A stretch of DNA of 64,000 nt from Anolis sagrei (GCF_037176765.1 NC_090021.1:150158870-150222869), one strand, 5' to 3'; shown: positions 19,961 through 33,231, counted from the stretch's first letter. Notes: generated by a model not told the origin, from the sequence alone. Numbers and translations: made by a program.

Positions 19961-20570
19961 TGGAGGAAAGTAAAAATTAAGAAGAATTTATCTGCCTGGT
20001 AGGTTAAATTTGCATATAGATTACATCTACAAAATGATATAGGAGTGATCAGAAGCCACTTTCGGTGTGTGCTGCAAAAAGGGGTGGTGCAGAGAGAGCA
20101 AGTGAGTGCAGGCATGCTATATAAAATCCTGCAGTGTTGCAAACCCTTTTTTGGCTCTCTCTTTCCTTCTCTGTCATTGCCAGACTGCAAAAATAAAATA
20201 AACTAAATCATTGACAAGATACTATTCAGTAGTGATTTGTGGACTGAATAGGGGGAACGCAACCCCAACTTGGTGTGTGGGCTGCTTGTGAGATTGTCCC
20301 TGGGGAGACTGAGATTTTGATAGAAAAATGCTTCCTTTCTTTGCCCTAAATATTTTGAAGTAGTTAATTCAGCAACAGCATGATGTTCAGCAACCCAAGA
20401 ACACATTAGATTGCAGCACACTTTGGTTGTTTAGATGGCATATAATTTTATCCTGGCATACTTTACTGACTTATATTAACTCAGTAGTTTTGTACTGACT
20501 CCTTTTGAAGTGATGTCAGAATTAGTGACTTTGAATAAGAATTCAAATGACCTGCATGTCAATAATTTAC

Positions 20571-20866
20571 ATACTATTCTCGTAGGAGCCCCCGGTGGCC
20601 CAGTGGGTTAAACCCCTGTGCCGGCAGGACTGAAGACCGACAGGTCGCAGGTTCAAATTCGGGGAGAGGCGGATGAGCTCCCTCTATCAGCTCCAGCTCC
20701 TCTTGCAGGGACATGAGAGAAGCCTCCCACAAGGATGATAAAAATCAAATCATCCGTGCGTCCCCTGGGCAACGTCCTTGCAGACGGCCAATTCTCTCAC
20801 ACCAGAAGCGACTTGCAGTTTCTCAGGCCGCTCCTGACACGATAAAAATAAAAATACTATTCTCGT
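20571..20866 (+). mobile_element. Full-length tRNA-derived SINE with 13-bp TSD
   Basis: Exact duplication ATACTATTCTCGT at 20571-20583 and 20854-20866. Head GGTGGCCCAGTGGGTTAA (box A) and GGTTCAAATTC (box B); tail GCTCCTGACACGATAAAAAT. Best reference copy in the window. Confidence 0.92.
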
Positions 20867-20939
20867 GAAGTGGGCCTTATCCATAAAATATCAGGCATGG
20901 CTTTTTAGGGCTCCCCTTGTTACAATACCTGTTAAATGC

Positions 20940-21042
20940 AAACATCCGGTCATCCCCTGGGCAACGTCCTTGTAGATGGCCAATTCTCTCACACCAGAAG
21001 CGACTTGCAGTTTCTCACGTTGCTTCTGACATGAAAAAAAAA
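20940..21042 (+). mobile_element. SINE 3' half
   Basis: Same SINE family from CATCCGGTCATCCCCTGGGC to the TTGCTTCTGACATG tail and A9; 5' truncated. Confidence 0.8.
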
Positions 21043-21307
21043 ATCTGTAAATGTGAAATAAACTCACTTCCAAATGTTGATTGCATAAAAGTGTGTCTTT
21101 TACTAAATAGGGATACAAAAACAACAAAATTCAAGGTTTTTAGCAGTTTTTTGTTTACACTCTAAGAGGAGACTATCTGGCATTTCTGCCACTACCTCAG
21201 CAAATCTGGCAGGAAAGTTAGACATAGAGACACAGAGCAGTGAATGTCAAAGTCCTAAAAAATGGAACTCAGGTCGCCTTGTGCCAACTTTCTCCTCTGA
21301 AAGTAAG

Positions 21308-21440
21308 CCTTTAGTATCTACTGTATTGGGGTTTGGTTCCAGGATTCTCATGGATATCAAAATATGTGGATGCTCAAGTCCCAATATATACGTAGTAAAA
21401 TGGTATCCCTTATATAAAATGGCAAAATCAAGGTTTGCTT
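21308..21440. mobile_element. Tigger-like MITE fragment
   Basis: GGGTTTGGTTCCAGGATTC ... GGATGCTCAAGTCCC ... AAAATGGC, the known 'reference-grey' type of pogo-like repeat also at 37128-37200. Confidence 0.5.
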
Positions 21441-21597
21441 ATTGGAATTTGGGTGGGGAGAGGGAGATTTTCAAGAACAGATGGTTGAATCTCACAAAAA
21501 ACAATTTCTGAAAAAAATATGTATTGCTACAGCATGTACTTAAGAAACAGACTTCTTTGAATGCTTTTAGTGATACTTCAGTCTGTGGTAGCCTTTG

Positions 21598-22322
21598 CTG
21601 TTGTTGTTCATTCGTTCAGTCATTTCCGACTCTTCGTGACCTCATGGACCAGCCCACGCCAGGGCTCCCTGCCGGCCGTCACTTCCCCCAGCTCCTTCAG
21701 AGTCTAGCCAGTCACTTCAAGGATCCCATCCATCCATCTTGCCCTTGGTCAGTCCCTCTTCCCTTTTCCTTCCATTTTCCCCAGCATCATTGTCTTCTCT
21801 AAGCTTTCCTGTCTTCTCGTTCTGTGGCCAAAGTACTTCATCTTGGCCTCTACTATCCTTCCCTCCAATGAGCAGTCGGGCTTTATTTCCTGAAGTATGG
21901 ACTGGTTGGATCTTCTTGCGATCCAAGGCACTCTCAGCACTTTCCTCCAGAACCACAGTTCAAAAGCAGCTATCTTCCTTCACTCAGCCTTCCCTATGGT
22001 CCAGCTCTGCCATCCGTAGGTGACTATGGGGAATACCATTGCTTTAACTATGTGGATCTTCGTTGCCAGTGTGATGTCTCTACTCTTGACTATTCTATCG
22101 AGATTGGACATTGCTCTCCTCCCAAGAAGTAAGCGTCTCCTGATTTCCTGGCTGCAGTCTGCGTCTGCAGTAATCTTTGCACCTAGAAATACAAAGTCTG
22201 TCACGGCCTCCACATTTTCTCCCTCTATTTCCCAGTTGTCAGTCATTCTTGTTGCCATAATCTTGTTTTTTTTTTAATGTTTAACTGCAACACAGCTTTT
22301 GCACTTTCTTCTTTCACCTTAT
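21598..22322 (-). mobile_element. RTE-BovB LINE, 3' third
   Basis: Minus-strand copy with tail TTGTTGTTCATTCGTTCAGT at 21601 and coding remnant through VEAVTDFVFLGAKITADAD, RRRLLLGRRAM and KSRDITLATKI. One long frame (21980-22258) is still open; elsewhere broken. Parallel to the intact copy at 62622. Confidence 0.9.
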
Positions 22323-23109
22323 TAGGTCTATATGGGGTTTAGCTTCAGTTTCTTTGCAATCCCAGACTTTTGCAGCTCTTAAAGTGTACACCAGTTGGCT
22401 TATTTTTAATATGGTGCATAGAGAAACAAAATTACAGAGCATTTCATTTTTAATTTCTGCTTTGGGTAGTGCTTTAAAAATAATTAATATGGATATTGCA
22501 AAAAACAAAACAAAAACCCTTCTCATTGTGAATTCCTCTCCTTCTCCTGTGCCTGACATAGCCTGCATAATTGCAATTTCAAACAAAAACTTGTTTTAGT
22601 GGAGGGCAACCTGAATTCTGAATGGCTTCACTGTGTTTCTTGCAAGAAGCAACAGGTTTTTCTTGCTTTTTCTGCTCTGATATTGATGCACTGCAGCGAA
22701 ACATTGTTGTGCTGATTAGACAGGCTTTGTCTGGTTGCTAATATGCAAGCTGTAAAAAGCATTTTGCAATCAGTTAGAATATAAATATATTTGACTGTTT
22801 ACATTAACATGCAGTAACTCATAATTTATATTTTGCTGACTAAAAGAAAAAAATTGGAGGTGTCAGCAGAAATACATTTGACACTTGGCCAGATTTTTAG
22901 ATCAGGTTATCATACATATTTAGAGATTTTTAAAATTAACAAACCAATACTGACCGCCACAGTAATTCTAACCCAACAACAATGCTAATATGCAAAACAT
23001 GTAGCGATTTTGTGATTGTAGAACTGATAGAAGTGATTCAAACCAATCGTGCCCTTCTCCAGATAGCGATGATGGAAGCATGCCAAACTATGTAAAACTG
23101 GGTGGTAAA

Positions 23110-24075
23110 ATCTTGCTAGCGTGAGTAGAATTCAGCCTGCCTCCTTCAACTTCAGAGGAAGAGTGAATATTATTTTCACTGCACAACAGCTCCAAGAAAA
23201 ACGCAGGGAACAAAATCAACCTTTGTACATGGCATTCATCAACCTGGCAAAGGTCTTCAACACTGAATGTGCTCTCTGGTCCATCCTCTTATGCTCTGGT
23301 AAATTTGTGAACATCCTGTGACTCCTCCATGATGACATCAGTCTTGGACAGCAATGGCACCCAAAGTGACCCTTTAAGCTGGGATCAGGTGTGTTATCAT
23401 AGCTATGATTCTACATTTTGTTGATTGGTGTGGAAATCACCTGTCGGATAGATGGCAAGCTCTTTAACTTTAGCAGGCGGAAAGCTATAAGTAAGGTCAC
23501 AACAATTTCTGTTATTGAACTCCAATATGCTGATGATAATGTAGCCTGTGCTCATTTGGAGTACATCACTGCCAGTATACCCAAAAAGTGTACTCATAGA
23601 CCCTGCTTGAGGAGGGTCCCCTTGATACTTAAATGATCTTCATTATGCTTTCTGAATACCCATGGGTAAAAGCCACTTTAAACACCTTCAAAGAAGCACA
23701 TGAAAAGCTTGTCTTCTTACTGAACATCAAGAAAACCGAAGTCTTCTACCACACCACACCAACCAATCCTTCTGCAATGCCAGAAATAATGCTTAACAAG
23801 GTAGCGCTAGAAAATGTTGACCATTTCTGCTACATAGGCAGCCATCTCTCCCCAAAATACAACACCGTATGAGCTCTTTGAGTGCAACATTTTTTCAAAT
23901 GAAGCAGAGAGTGAGGGTTGGGACATTTGTAGGGATACCAAGATGCTTGTTTATAAATTTATGGTCCTTCCACCTCTGTTGTACATCTGCAAAACATGGA
24001 CTGTCTACAAACATTACTCTCAACTTCTGGAAAGGTGTACATGAAAGAAGCAGGTGTTTGGCAAAATTATGGTAG
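23110..24075 (+). mobile_element. Non-LTR retrotransposon RT fragment (RTE/RTEX-like)
   Basis: Consecutive plus-strand frames carry RT motifs: QLQEKRREQNQPLYMAFINL, IELQYADDNVACAH (the YADD catalytic box), KLVFLLNIKKTEVFY and ENVDHFCYIGSHLS. Several frameshifts and stops separate them, so inactive. Same family as 17405-17862 and 56690-57240. Confidence 0.8.
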
Positions 24076-24079
24076 CTTT

Positions 24080-24088
24080 TCCACTTAA

Positions 24089-24133
<45 letters not shown>

Positions 24134-24690
24134 CTTTATTTATATCCCGCTACCATCTCCCGGAAGGACTCGGCGTGGCTCACAAAGCACTCAAAGGTGC
24201 AAACATGCAATATACAAAAAGTGCAAAGACAACAACACAAAGCAACAACAATCAACATAAACATCACAACCCCCCCCCCCCCAATTAAGATCAATAAAAT
24301 GCAACAATAGCAGAATACAAAACAAACTGCCATCAATATCAGTCTCATAAAGTGCATGGTGAAAAATCTCTAGATCCTCGAATTTCTATACATAGTCAAA
24401 GACTTGTCTAAAACCCTGCCTTCAGTTGTATACGAAAGGCTTGAAAAGTGGGGAATAGCCTAATCTCCCTTGGGAAGGCATTCTAAAGCTGGGGAGCCAC
24501 CACCGAGAAGGCTCCCTCTCTTGTTTTCACCAACTGCACTTGAGATGGAGGTGGGACCGAGAGGAGGGCCTCTCTGTTAGATCTTAGTGCCTGCGCTGGT
24601 TCATAGAAGGAGATGTGGTCTTGAAGATGGGTTGGATCTGAAGTACATAGAGTTCCTCCAGGAAGGAGTGGAACAAAGACTGACACCTAT
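24080..24690 (-). mobile_element. L2 LINE 3' end with (TAA)n tail
   Basis: Tail (TAA)n at 24089-24128, L2 3'UTR (TATATCCCGCTACC), then C-terminal coding remnant with ALRSNREALLSVPPPSQVQL and FSVVAPQL. Minus strand. C12 run at 24271-24282. Confidence 0.75.
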
Positions 24691-25623
24691 CAAAAGACAG
24701 GTTGCTACCATCATCTCCTACCACCTGCTTTGGGAAGATAATAGGATACTGATACATTTTTATGCCTACAAGGTTGTTAGGGATGTGATACTGTTGACTG
24801 CATCAATACATCACAGCTCGCCACTTTGCATAATCGGTATTTTATGTTGACTATGCTCACTGTGCTTCTCATGGAATCAATCTTATATCACTTGGAAGAT
24901 GCTACTGCTGACAGCAACCACACCAGCATGAAGAGTGCCTGAATTCTGTGCTCTGTCTTTGATCTCTGCATGATCACATCAGACAGTTTTCTGGACTCAA
25001 CTTGACCTTTCTTCGAAAGGTGAACCTTGCTTTTCACAAGGACCAGGAAGTCACCCTATTGTCCTTCTGTCTTAGGCTCTCCATTCCAAAGATATGATTT
25101 ATTTTGGATGTGTGTCAAGTTACCAAAATATACTTGAAGAAGATGAGCATTTTGAGGCTTTCAAACATGCTCTTTATTTCCTAATGTAATGCCAGCACCC
25201 CCAGAGGAAGAAGGACTTCTTCTTCTACCTCAACTGATGTATTCAGAAGTATATCAGCATGCTAGGTAACTAGCATTTGTCTTCCTGTCGGCGTGAGTTC
25301 CTCTGTTTACCCTTTACCTACTTGATCTTGTTGTCTTTGGTATTTGTTCCTCTCTTCCTGGTGGATAATGCCTCCTGCTTAACACCCCCTCCTCCAAAAG
25401 AGAAGTAAGATCAGAGCATAGAGCTGTTACTTGACAAGCCTTATTGGGGTAGGTTGCCCTGCATCTTGGGTAAAGTCCTGTTTGTTCTTACCTACAGCGA
25501 AGAGGTGAGACGAAACTTTCAGGGGGTGCATGGTAGGTAGTAGCTGGCTCCAGAATCTCTCATTGAACATACATAAAGAGCAAAGCAGAGAGAAAAGAAA
25601 AAAACAGATCAAACTACTTCAGC
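24691..25623. other. ITM2B intron 1 sequence, weak LINE remnants
   Basis: 24830-25240 may hold the decayed continuation of the 23110 RT element (HYWKMLLLTATTPA-like words) but no frame is clear. Nothing else recognised. Confidence 0.3.
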
Positions 25624-26127
25624 AGCTAACCCAGGCATGAGCAAACTACTGTCCTCCAGGTGTTTTGGACTTAGAATCATAGAATCAAAGAGTTGGAAGA
25701 GACCTCATGGGCCATCCAGTCCAACCCCCTGCCAAGAAGCAGGAATATTGCATTCAAATCACCCGACAGATGGCCATCCAACCTCTGTTTAAAAGCTTCC
25801 AAATAAGGAGCCTCCACCACACTCCGGGGCAGAGAGTTCCACTGCTGAACGGTTCTCACAGTCAGGAAGTTCTTCCTCATGTTCAGATGGAATCTCCTTT
25901 CTTGTAGTTTGAAGCCATTGTTCCATTGCGTCCTAGTCTCCAGGGAAGCAGAAAACAAGCTTTCTCCCTCCTCCCTATGACTTCCTCTCACATATTTATA
26001 CATGGCTATCATATCTCCTCTCAGCCTTCAACTCCCACAATTCCTAACAGATTGGCTGTTAGGAATTGTGGGAATTGGAAGTCCAAAACACCTGGAGGAC
26101 CGAAGTGTGTCCATGCCTGAGCTAACC
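25624..26127. mobile_element. hAT-type palindromic MITE split by CR1
   Basis: Exact 8-bp duplication AGCTAACC at 25624-25631 and 26120-26127. Element ends CAGGCATGAGC and CCATGCCTG; arms contain TTTTGGACTT and CAACTCCCACAATTCC with complements. A CR1 3' end is inserted in the left arm. Intact copy of the family: 39558-39693. Confidence 0.88.
25673..26027 (-). mobile_element. CR1 LINE 3' end
   Basis: Minus-strand copy inside the MITE. Coding end shows RRFHLNMRKNFLTVRTVQQW and AFKQRLDGHLSGD; terminus AGAATCATAGAATCAAAGAG. Confidence 0.88.
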
Positions 26128-27062
26128 CCTCTGCCTGCCAAACTGTGGATTTTGCTACCAAAATGAAATTATTTTGGAGGTTGTGAAAGAAATAAAATCA
26201 CCCTCGATGCATTTTGAAAAAAAGTTTGAAATATTTTTGTTTACTTATGCAAATTTGCTTATTGGTTAAATAAAATATGTTGACTACTCCCTTTGTGGTT
26301 CAGGAACCTATCCATGTTTGTTTCTATTTCTGGTCCCAAAGTTTCTATGAAAGAAATCATGTCTAGGTACATATCTGCTTCATTAACTGAGCTATATCTG
26401 TTCTAAGATTTTGTCGCCATTACATATTTCTTTCCAACTTTGGAATACGAGTCTTTTGTTTATAAATAGGAGCACTGAGGCTCAAGCGCTTTGGCTCTTA
26501 GTTAAATTCCCAATTGTCAGAATATAGTGTAAATATATCTACAAATAGCATTTTTTTTCTAACATAAAATTACTATACTGCAAAACATCCAGCCAGAAAA
26601 AGAGCAGTATGCCTTTATCATAGAAACAAGTGTCATCTATATTTCATTGGTAATATTTAGCTGAAGTTCTTGGTTTATTTCTAGAAAGGTGTAGTGTTCA
26701 GTATACTTGCAATATCAATTTTTGCTGAACCAAACAAAAGTTTTAGATAGCGAGGCTATGTAATTTTTCATTGGCTGATTAGTTCAGGATAATCTTAAGT
26801 CGTATTCTAGTCTGCTACTTCAAGAACACAGCCACATTACAGGTTCAGAATATCAGCACTACAGTTGATACTTCTGCTCATGTGTTTTGTTCCTGTCAAG
26901 ATTAAATTCATATTTAATAATGACTGCAAAAACTGCCTTTGAAAAGGAGCCACATGCCCATACATACAAAACTCTGGAGGCATCAGTGTAACCTTTTGTT
27001 ATCAGAAAGCACCCATAAGTAGCCCAGAATTAATTATTTTCCCATTTCTCATTTCTCTATAG
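26128..27062. other. End of ITM2B intron 1
   Basis: AT-rich intronic sequence without recognised repeat or gene, ending in the exon 2 acceptor (TCTCTATAG). Confidence 0.5.
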
Positions 27063-27191
27063 GATCCAGGGGAAGTGGTACCTGTTGGACAAAGAAGGGC
27101 ATGGTGTTGGTGTATGTGTTTTGGATTAGCTTTTATGCTTGCTGTTGTGATTCTTGGTGGTGCCTATCTGTACAAGTATTTTGCATCTCAG
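27063..27191 (+). CDS. ITM2B: ITM2B exon 2 (cytosolic end and membrane span)
   Basis: Flanked by TATAG and GTAGGT. 43 codons: DPGEVVPVGQRRAWCWCMC, then a hydrophobic segment GLAFMLAVVILGGAYLY forming the single signal-anchor span, and KYFASQ. Nearly identical to human (VVPVGQRRAWCWCMCFGLAF). The basic RR before the Trp/Cys cluster fits type II topology. Confidence 0.97.
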
Positions 27192-27989
27192 GTAGGTTAA
27201 TTTTTTTGCTTACATGAGTCAATACATTTGTGTTGTTTTGATATTTTACTTTGAGTTGATCAGTTTTTAATCCCCTGCCTCAAATCTTTGTATGAAAACA
27301 AGTGCATCAAATTGCATTATCGATTTGGTTTGAAAAATACGTAACAAAACTAACTCAGAAACAGTGTATTTTCATTTGCTAATAAGCCTGGTTGACTGTC
27401 TATCCTGCCTTAAAATTTAAGGGTCTTTAGTAATCTTTAGATAATAGATGTACAACTTTGATGGGCCCAGAATAACCTTTTATTCTGGGTAACAGCTTGA
27501 GGGACATATGCTCAAGAGGAAGATGTGGGGCTTAGTGGGATTTTGAATGAAATACAAATAAAATAACTTTAAATAAACTACTATTTTATATAGAATCCTA
27601 GAGTTGGAAGAGACCACATCTAGTCCAACCCCCTGCCATGCAGTAAAAGCATAGTCAAAGTACCCCTTTGTATGAAAAAGAATATACATATAAGTAAAAG
27701 TTGACATGTCGACTAACGAACTGGATACCAAGAGACCAGAAGCAGCCCTTGGGCAAACGTACTTGATGGGACAAACCAATGGTTAAGCTACTCAGCCAAG
27801 AATGGAAAAGAAAAGAATCATATATTTTGGCAAATGGTAGATGTACGTGAAGCCCAAAGGAGTGGATTGATGACAAATTGGATAGGATACACAGACACAC
27901 ACACACACACATTTATATACATTTCTTTATATATACATATAAACATTATCTACAAAAATCCCCCTCATTCATCCACAGATAAAATTCCT

Positions 27990-28470
27990 TCCTCTCAATT
28001 TTGATTTTATAGTTGTCTGCCTTCAAGTCATTTTCAACATGTGGCAACTCTTAAGGTTTTGGGTTTTTTTTTGTCGTGTCAGGAGCGACTTGAGAAACTG
28101 CAAGTCGCTTCTGGTGTGAGAGAATTGGCCGTCTGCAAGGACGTTGCCCAGGGGACGCCCGGATGATTTGATGTTTTTATCATCCCTGTGGGAGGCTTCT
28201 CTCATGTCCCCGCATGAGGAGCTGGAGCTGATAGAGGGAGCTCATCCACCTGTCCCCAGATTCGAACTTGCGACCTATCGGTCTTCAGTCCTGCCGGCAC
28301 AGGGGTTTAACCTACTGCACCACCAAGGGCTCCTTAACTCTTAAGGTGAACCTATCACAGTGTTTTCTTGGCAAGATTTGTTCAGAGAGGCCTACTGCTG
28401 AGAAAATATGACTAGCCCACCTTGAGGGTTTCCATGGCTGTGCAGGAAACCTGTTTATGAACCTTAAATA
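27990..28470 (-). mobile_element. Old Sauria-type SINE interrupted by a younger SINE
   Basis: Sauria body on either side: TGTCTGCCTTCAAGTCATTT to AACTCTTAAGGT, then AAGGTGAACCTATCACAGTG, TTTTCTTGGCAAGATTTG, GGTTTCCATGGC. The split point carries the target duplication of the inserted SINE. Confidence 0.8.
28046..28347 (-). mobile_element. tRNA-derived SINE with 12-bp TSD
   Basis: Target duplication AACTCTTAAGGT at 28046-28057 and 28336-28347. Tail GTCGTGTCAGGAGCGACTTG at left, head (GGGGTTTAACCTACTGCACC) at right. Confidence 0.92.
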
Positions 28471-28689
28471 TACTTATGTGTGACATTTGCCATGATTTAC
28501 TGACTTATTTTATTGACTAGTCAATTGGCTACAATAATTGGGATAGTCAACATTGTTTTCCCATTGACTGCACTACATGTAGTGGTTTGCCACTTAATTA
28601 AAGCAGCAAATTGTAGTGTCAATTTTTGTACAAATTTTGGAAGGATGGCTGGGAAGCCGTGGGAGAAATGGAGGACTTTATTCTCTTCT

Positions 28690-29003
28690 CCAGACTTCAT
28701 TGTTGTTTATTTGTTCAGTTGCTTCCGACTCTTTGTGACCTCATGTACCAACCCACGCCAGAGTGCAAGGTCAAGCCAATCACTTCAAGGATAACATCCA
28801 TCCATCTTGTCCTTGGTTGGCCTCTCTTCCTTTTTCCTTCCTTTTTTCCAGCATCATTATCTTCTCCAAGCTTTCCTGTCTTCTCATGATGTGGCCAAAG
28901 TACTTCATCTTTGCCTCTAATATCCTTCCTTCCAGTGAGCAGTTGAGTATTATTTCCTGGAGTATTGACTGGTTTGATCTTTTTGTGGTCCAAGGCACTT
29001 TTA
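28690..29003 (-). mobile_element. RTE-BovB 3' fragment
   Basis: Reverse of SRRRL end through RRQESLEKIMML and SILQEIILNCSLEG. Joined at about 29003 to a plus-strand CR1 3' end. Confidence 0.85.
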
Positions 29004-29098
29004 AGCAGAGGCTGGATAGCCATCTGTCAGGGGTGCTTTGAACTCAATTTTACTGCTTCTTGGCAAGGGGTTGGACTGGATGGCCCATGATTCTCCAG
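29004..29098 (+). mobile_element. CR1 3' end
   Basis: TTTAAGCAGAGGCTGGATAG ... GGGTTGGACTGGATGGCCC, the CR1 terminal region on plus. Confidence 0.75.
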
Positions 29099-29639
29099 AC
29101 TAAACATACTCAACTCTCTATCTTGACTTGTACTCTTAAATAAGCATATGCATACCTTTCCCCCCATTCTGTCTTACAGAATAAATTTTATCGAAAGGCA
29201 GAAAAATAACATTGGATATGATGTTACTTCATTTCTGTAACAAATCAGATGTCTTCCCTGGGAATTCAAGATGGGAATATGTCGCACAGAAATATTAACT
29301 CAAGAAAATAATCATCTCTCACTGCACATATTGGCTGTTCTCACTCCTAATGGGTTTTGTGTTCAGTCCTTTTTGAAGCAAGGAAGAGATTGGATTACTT
29401 TTGGTCTAAGCCTCTGGCCTGTGAGCAAGGCACTGTTCAAGAAGTTCTACTCATATCATTTCTTGAGAACCTGCTCTAGTTATTTACTGTTCCTTTTCTA
29501 GACTTGCCTCTATTATATTTTAATTCCTGCAGATACTATACAAAGTGTTGACTAGTTAGTACAATGTTTAAAAATTATTTTTGTTACAGATAATTATTTT
29601 CTTAGTTTTTCATAATATCTAGCATTTCCTCTAAGACAA

Positions 29640-29763
29640 AGGCCCCTTTCACACAGCTGAATAAAATCCCACATTCTGTTTTGAACTGGGATATATGGCA
29701 GCGTGGACTCAGATAATCCTGTTCAAAGCAGGTATTCTGGTTTATGGCTGTGAGGAAGGGCCC
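29640..29763. mobile_element. Palindromic MITE copy
   Basis: GGCCCCTTTCACACAGCTG ... GGCTGTGAGGAAGGGCCC. Confidence 0.75.
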
Positions 29764-29993
29764 TCAGAAGCAAGGAAGAAGATAGGGGAAATGACTTGAA
29801 TTTTCCTTTCATTCTAGGTGTTAGGTTTACTGTAAAGGCATCTTGTGGTGAGTCTATTTCTCAGAGCCAGTCTTGTACATTTTTGAGAGATTTTCCCCAA
29901 ACTGATATATGTTGGGGCTTAAAGGTACGTAAACAAAAAATGTCTGAAAGCTTGTACAATTTTACTTATACATTTTAACTTTTTTTTTTTAAG

Positions 29994-30200
29994 GAAAGTG
30001 GTGTTTACTTCTGTGGAATTAAATATATTGAGGATGGCTTGAGCCTTACGGAGGCAGAAGCAGATGCCCCAGCTCCACGCTATCACATAATTGAAGAAAA
30101 CATTAAGATCCTTCAGGAGGAAGACGTAGAGTTTATCAGTGTGCCTGTTCCAGAATTTGCTGACAGTGATCCAGCTGACATTGTTCATGACTTTCACAGG
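29994..30200 (+). CDS. ITM2B: ITM2B exon 3 (linker and start of BRICHOS)
   Basis: Preceded by T10-AAG, followed by GTAAGG. 69 codons: ESGVYFCGIKYIEDG, then ENIKILQEEDVEFISVPVPE and FADSDPADIVHDFHR. Human counterpart: YYCGIKYIKDD, ENIKIFEEEEVEFISVPVPE. Covers the luminal linker and the first BRICHOS strands. Confidence 0.97.
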
Positions 30201-30267
30201 GTAAGGAACCTTTGAAAATCAGCTTGGAATTGAAGCAGGAATTGGTTGGCATACTCTTTTAACATGA

Positions 30268-31232
<965 letters not shown>

Positions 31233-32385
31233 ATTTCTAGGTTAAATTATTAGGAGTTGTTTTAAAAACATTCAGTAATCTGTATCCTTTTATTACAATT
31301 TCAAATCAAATTTAAGCATACAAGTATAACATGGGAGAGAAATCTTTGTAAGTGTTGATATTGCTTGCAGTATACCTAAGACAGCATTAAGAATTTGGCT
31401 CCTAGGCCTGCCAAGATTTCAATTTTTTGTATATAAATGTATTCCAACACAGCAGCACTTCAGGGTGTTTCCCGATTACAAGCTGCAAACATTTTCTCCA
31501 CTTCTGCTCTGTATTGGCTTGAAAACAGTTCCATTCCACCAATGTGTGGCAAACCAAGAGAGATTTTATTCTGTTTAATGGGGAAGACTTTTAAAAATCG
31601 TATTGGGTTACACTTTACCAGGGCCCCAAAGTTCTGAAGTTGCAATCCCTCTTCTGTACGTTTGTGGTTTCAAGTTGTCTGTCAATTTACCCAGCTCTGT
31701 GAATTTCATATGGTTCTCTTATACTCAAGAGGTGGCTTTGCCATTTTCTTCCCCTGAAATAGAGCCCACAGCACTTGGTATTCTTTGTCATTCTCCCGCA
31801 AAGTAATCACCAGGGCTGATCCTGCCTAGCTTCCAATATAAAGCGGGATCTGATGCCTTTAGGGGTACTTAGGCCTATTATTGTACTTCTCTTCTGTGTA
31901 CACAGACACAATATTAACTACACAAGTGCAGAACACCATCACAAAGATAACTTATCTATTGCATTTTTAGACACATAAATATGTTCTTCCACTGCTGTAC
32001 ACATGCAATACACCCAGTTATTTTCCAGGATAAATAATAAATAGGGGAGAGGAAAGTTCTCTCTCCATTTCACTTTGTAATTTTTACTCCCCATTTGTCA
32101 ATATACTGTTGAAAATAACTCCTTGTGAAGCAGGCTCTATTCACTGTTCTGTGGAATCTTTTTAATGAACCTTAGTGTTGTGTTAGAGAAAGGATGCCAG
32201 TTGTGGTCCCCTGCCTTACGATTTCAACTCTTAATTCCAAACCAGTGTCATATATTTTCAAAAGTTCTCCTCGACTGACACATTCTTCAGAAATAAAAAT
32301 TCTTTTCTGTGGACCTAAAACAATTGTTATGGTAACATCAATGTTTTGACACTAAATTGTTGCATTACTATTTTCATTACTCTAG
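31233..32385. other. ITM2B intron 4 remainder
   Basis: No further repeat or gene recognised; ends with acceptor TTCATTACTCTAG. Confidence 0.5.
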
Positions 32386-32536
32386 GCTGGAACATACTTG
32401 CCTCAGTCATATTTGATACATGAACAGATGATCGTCACTGACCGCATAGAAAATGTGGATCAGCTGGGTTTCTTTATTTATCGCCTCTGTCATGGTAAAG
32501 AGACCTACAAGTTGCAGCGTAAAGAAACTCTTAAAG
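32386..32536 (+). CDS. ITM2B: ITM2B exon 5 (BRICHOS end, second cysteine)
   Basis: AGTYLPQSYLIHEQMIVTDR, then LGFFIYRLCHGKETYKLQRK and ETLK, with a split Gly codon at the donor (AAAG|GTATAA). Cys in YRLCHG is the second BRICHOS cysteine. Leads into the furin site. Confidence 0.97.
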
Positions 32537-32804
32537 GTATAATTAGATGAATTAAAAATACTATATTGTCTTTCTAATTATAATTCTTTTTTGGATGCTG
32601 TGCTTACTGTCTCAGGCTTCTTTATTTATGTTGAAAAGGTTGTGGTATTCTTTCTCATTCTTAGCAGTGGGACTTTTTCTGTGTAGATTTCTGTCAGAAC
32701 TTTACTTTCCTGATTTTGTCAATGACCTTTTTACTCTCTCAGAATTTTCAAAATAATATTTTTTGAAAAAGTTTGCTACTTGTTTTATTTGTCATTATTT
32801 TAAA

Positions 32805-33135
32805 CATTTTAAACAGAGGGCCAGGTCACAGTCCCGCAAACTGTTGGAGGGCCGGATTAGAATTTGAAAAAAGCATGAATGAATTCCAATGCACACTTCA
32901 CATATCTTATTTGTAGTACAAAAAACACTTTAAACAATGCAATAATTAAAATTGAGAACAATTTTAACAAATATAAACTTCTCAGTATTTCAATGAGAAG
33001 TGTGGGCCTGATTTTGGCTGATGTTGTGTGCTTTTGGGTAGTTTCAGACTTAGGTTGACCCTGAGTGAGGGCTGGGTAAATGACCTTGGGGGGCTGAATC
33101 TGGCCCCTGGGCCTTAGTTTGAGGACTCCTGATTT
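32805..33135. mobile_element. hAT-type MITE (TCCTCAAACT family)
   Basis: TTTTAAACAGAGGGCCAGG ... GGCCCCTGGGCCTTAGTTTGAGGACTCCTG. Non-coding; same family as 60443-60787. Internal GTTTCAGACTTAGGTTGACC resembles a Sauria/BovB tail. Confidence 0.75.
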
Positions 33136-33231
33136 GCTTCATCTGCTATATTGCTATGGTCCTGAATCTGATTGCTACTCCCGACATTAAATTAAGTCTA
33201 CACTGGTTAATTGCACCCTTTCCAATAACAC

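Larger units (their letters stand above)
27192..29993. other. ITM2B intron 2
   Basis: 2.8 kb. Contains a CR1 3' end on minus (about 27588-27665), a (CA)n run (27894-27911), an interrupted Sauria SINE (27990-28470), BovB and CR1 fragments (28690-29095) and a palindromic MITE (29640-29763). 29100-29640 shows nothing recognised. Confidence 0.6.

Noticed and set aside
20584-20660. tRNA gene-like A and B boxes
   Set aside because: Part of a dispersed SINE with body, tail and target duplication; same for the copies at 8387, 9938, 28046, 33232, 49998 and 62275.
27894-27911. CRISPR-like or regulatory repeat
   Set aside because: Simple (CA)n microsatellite; no spaced repeats anywhere in the window, and this is a vertebrate genome.
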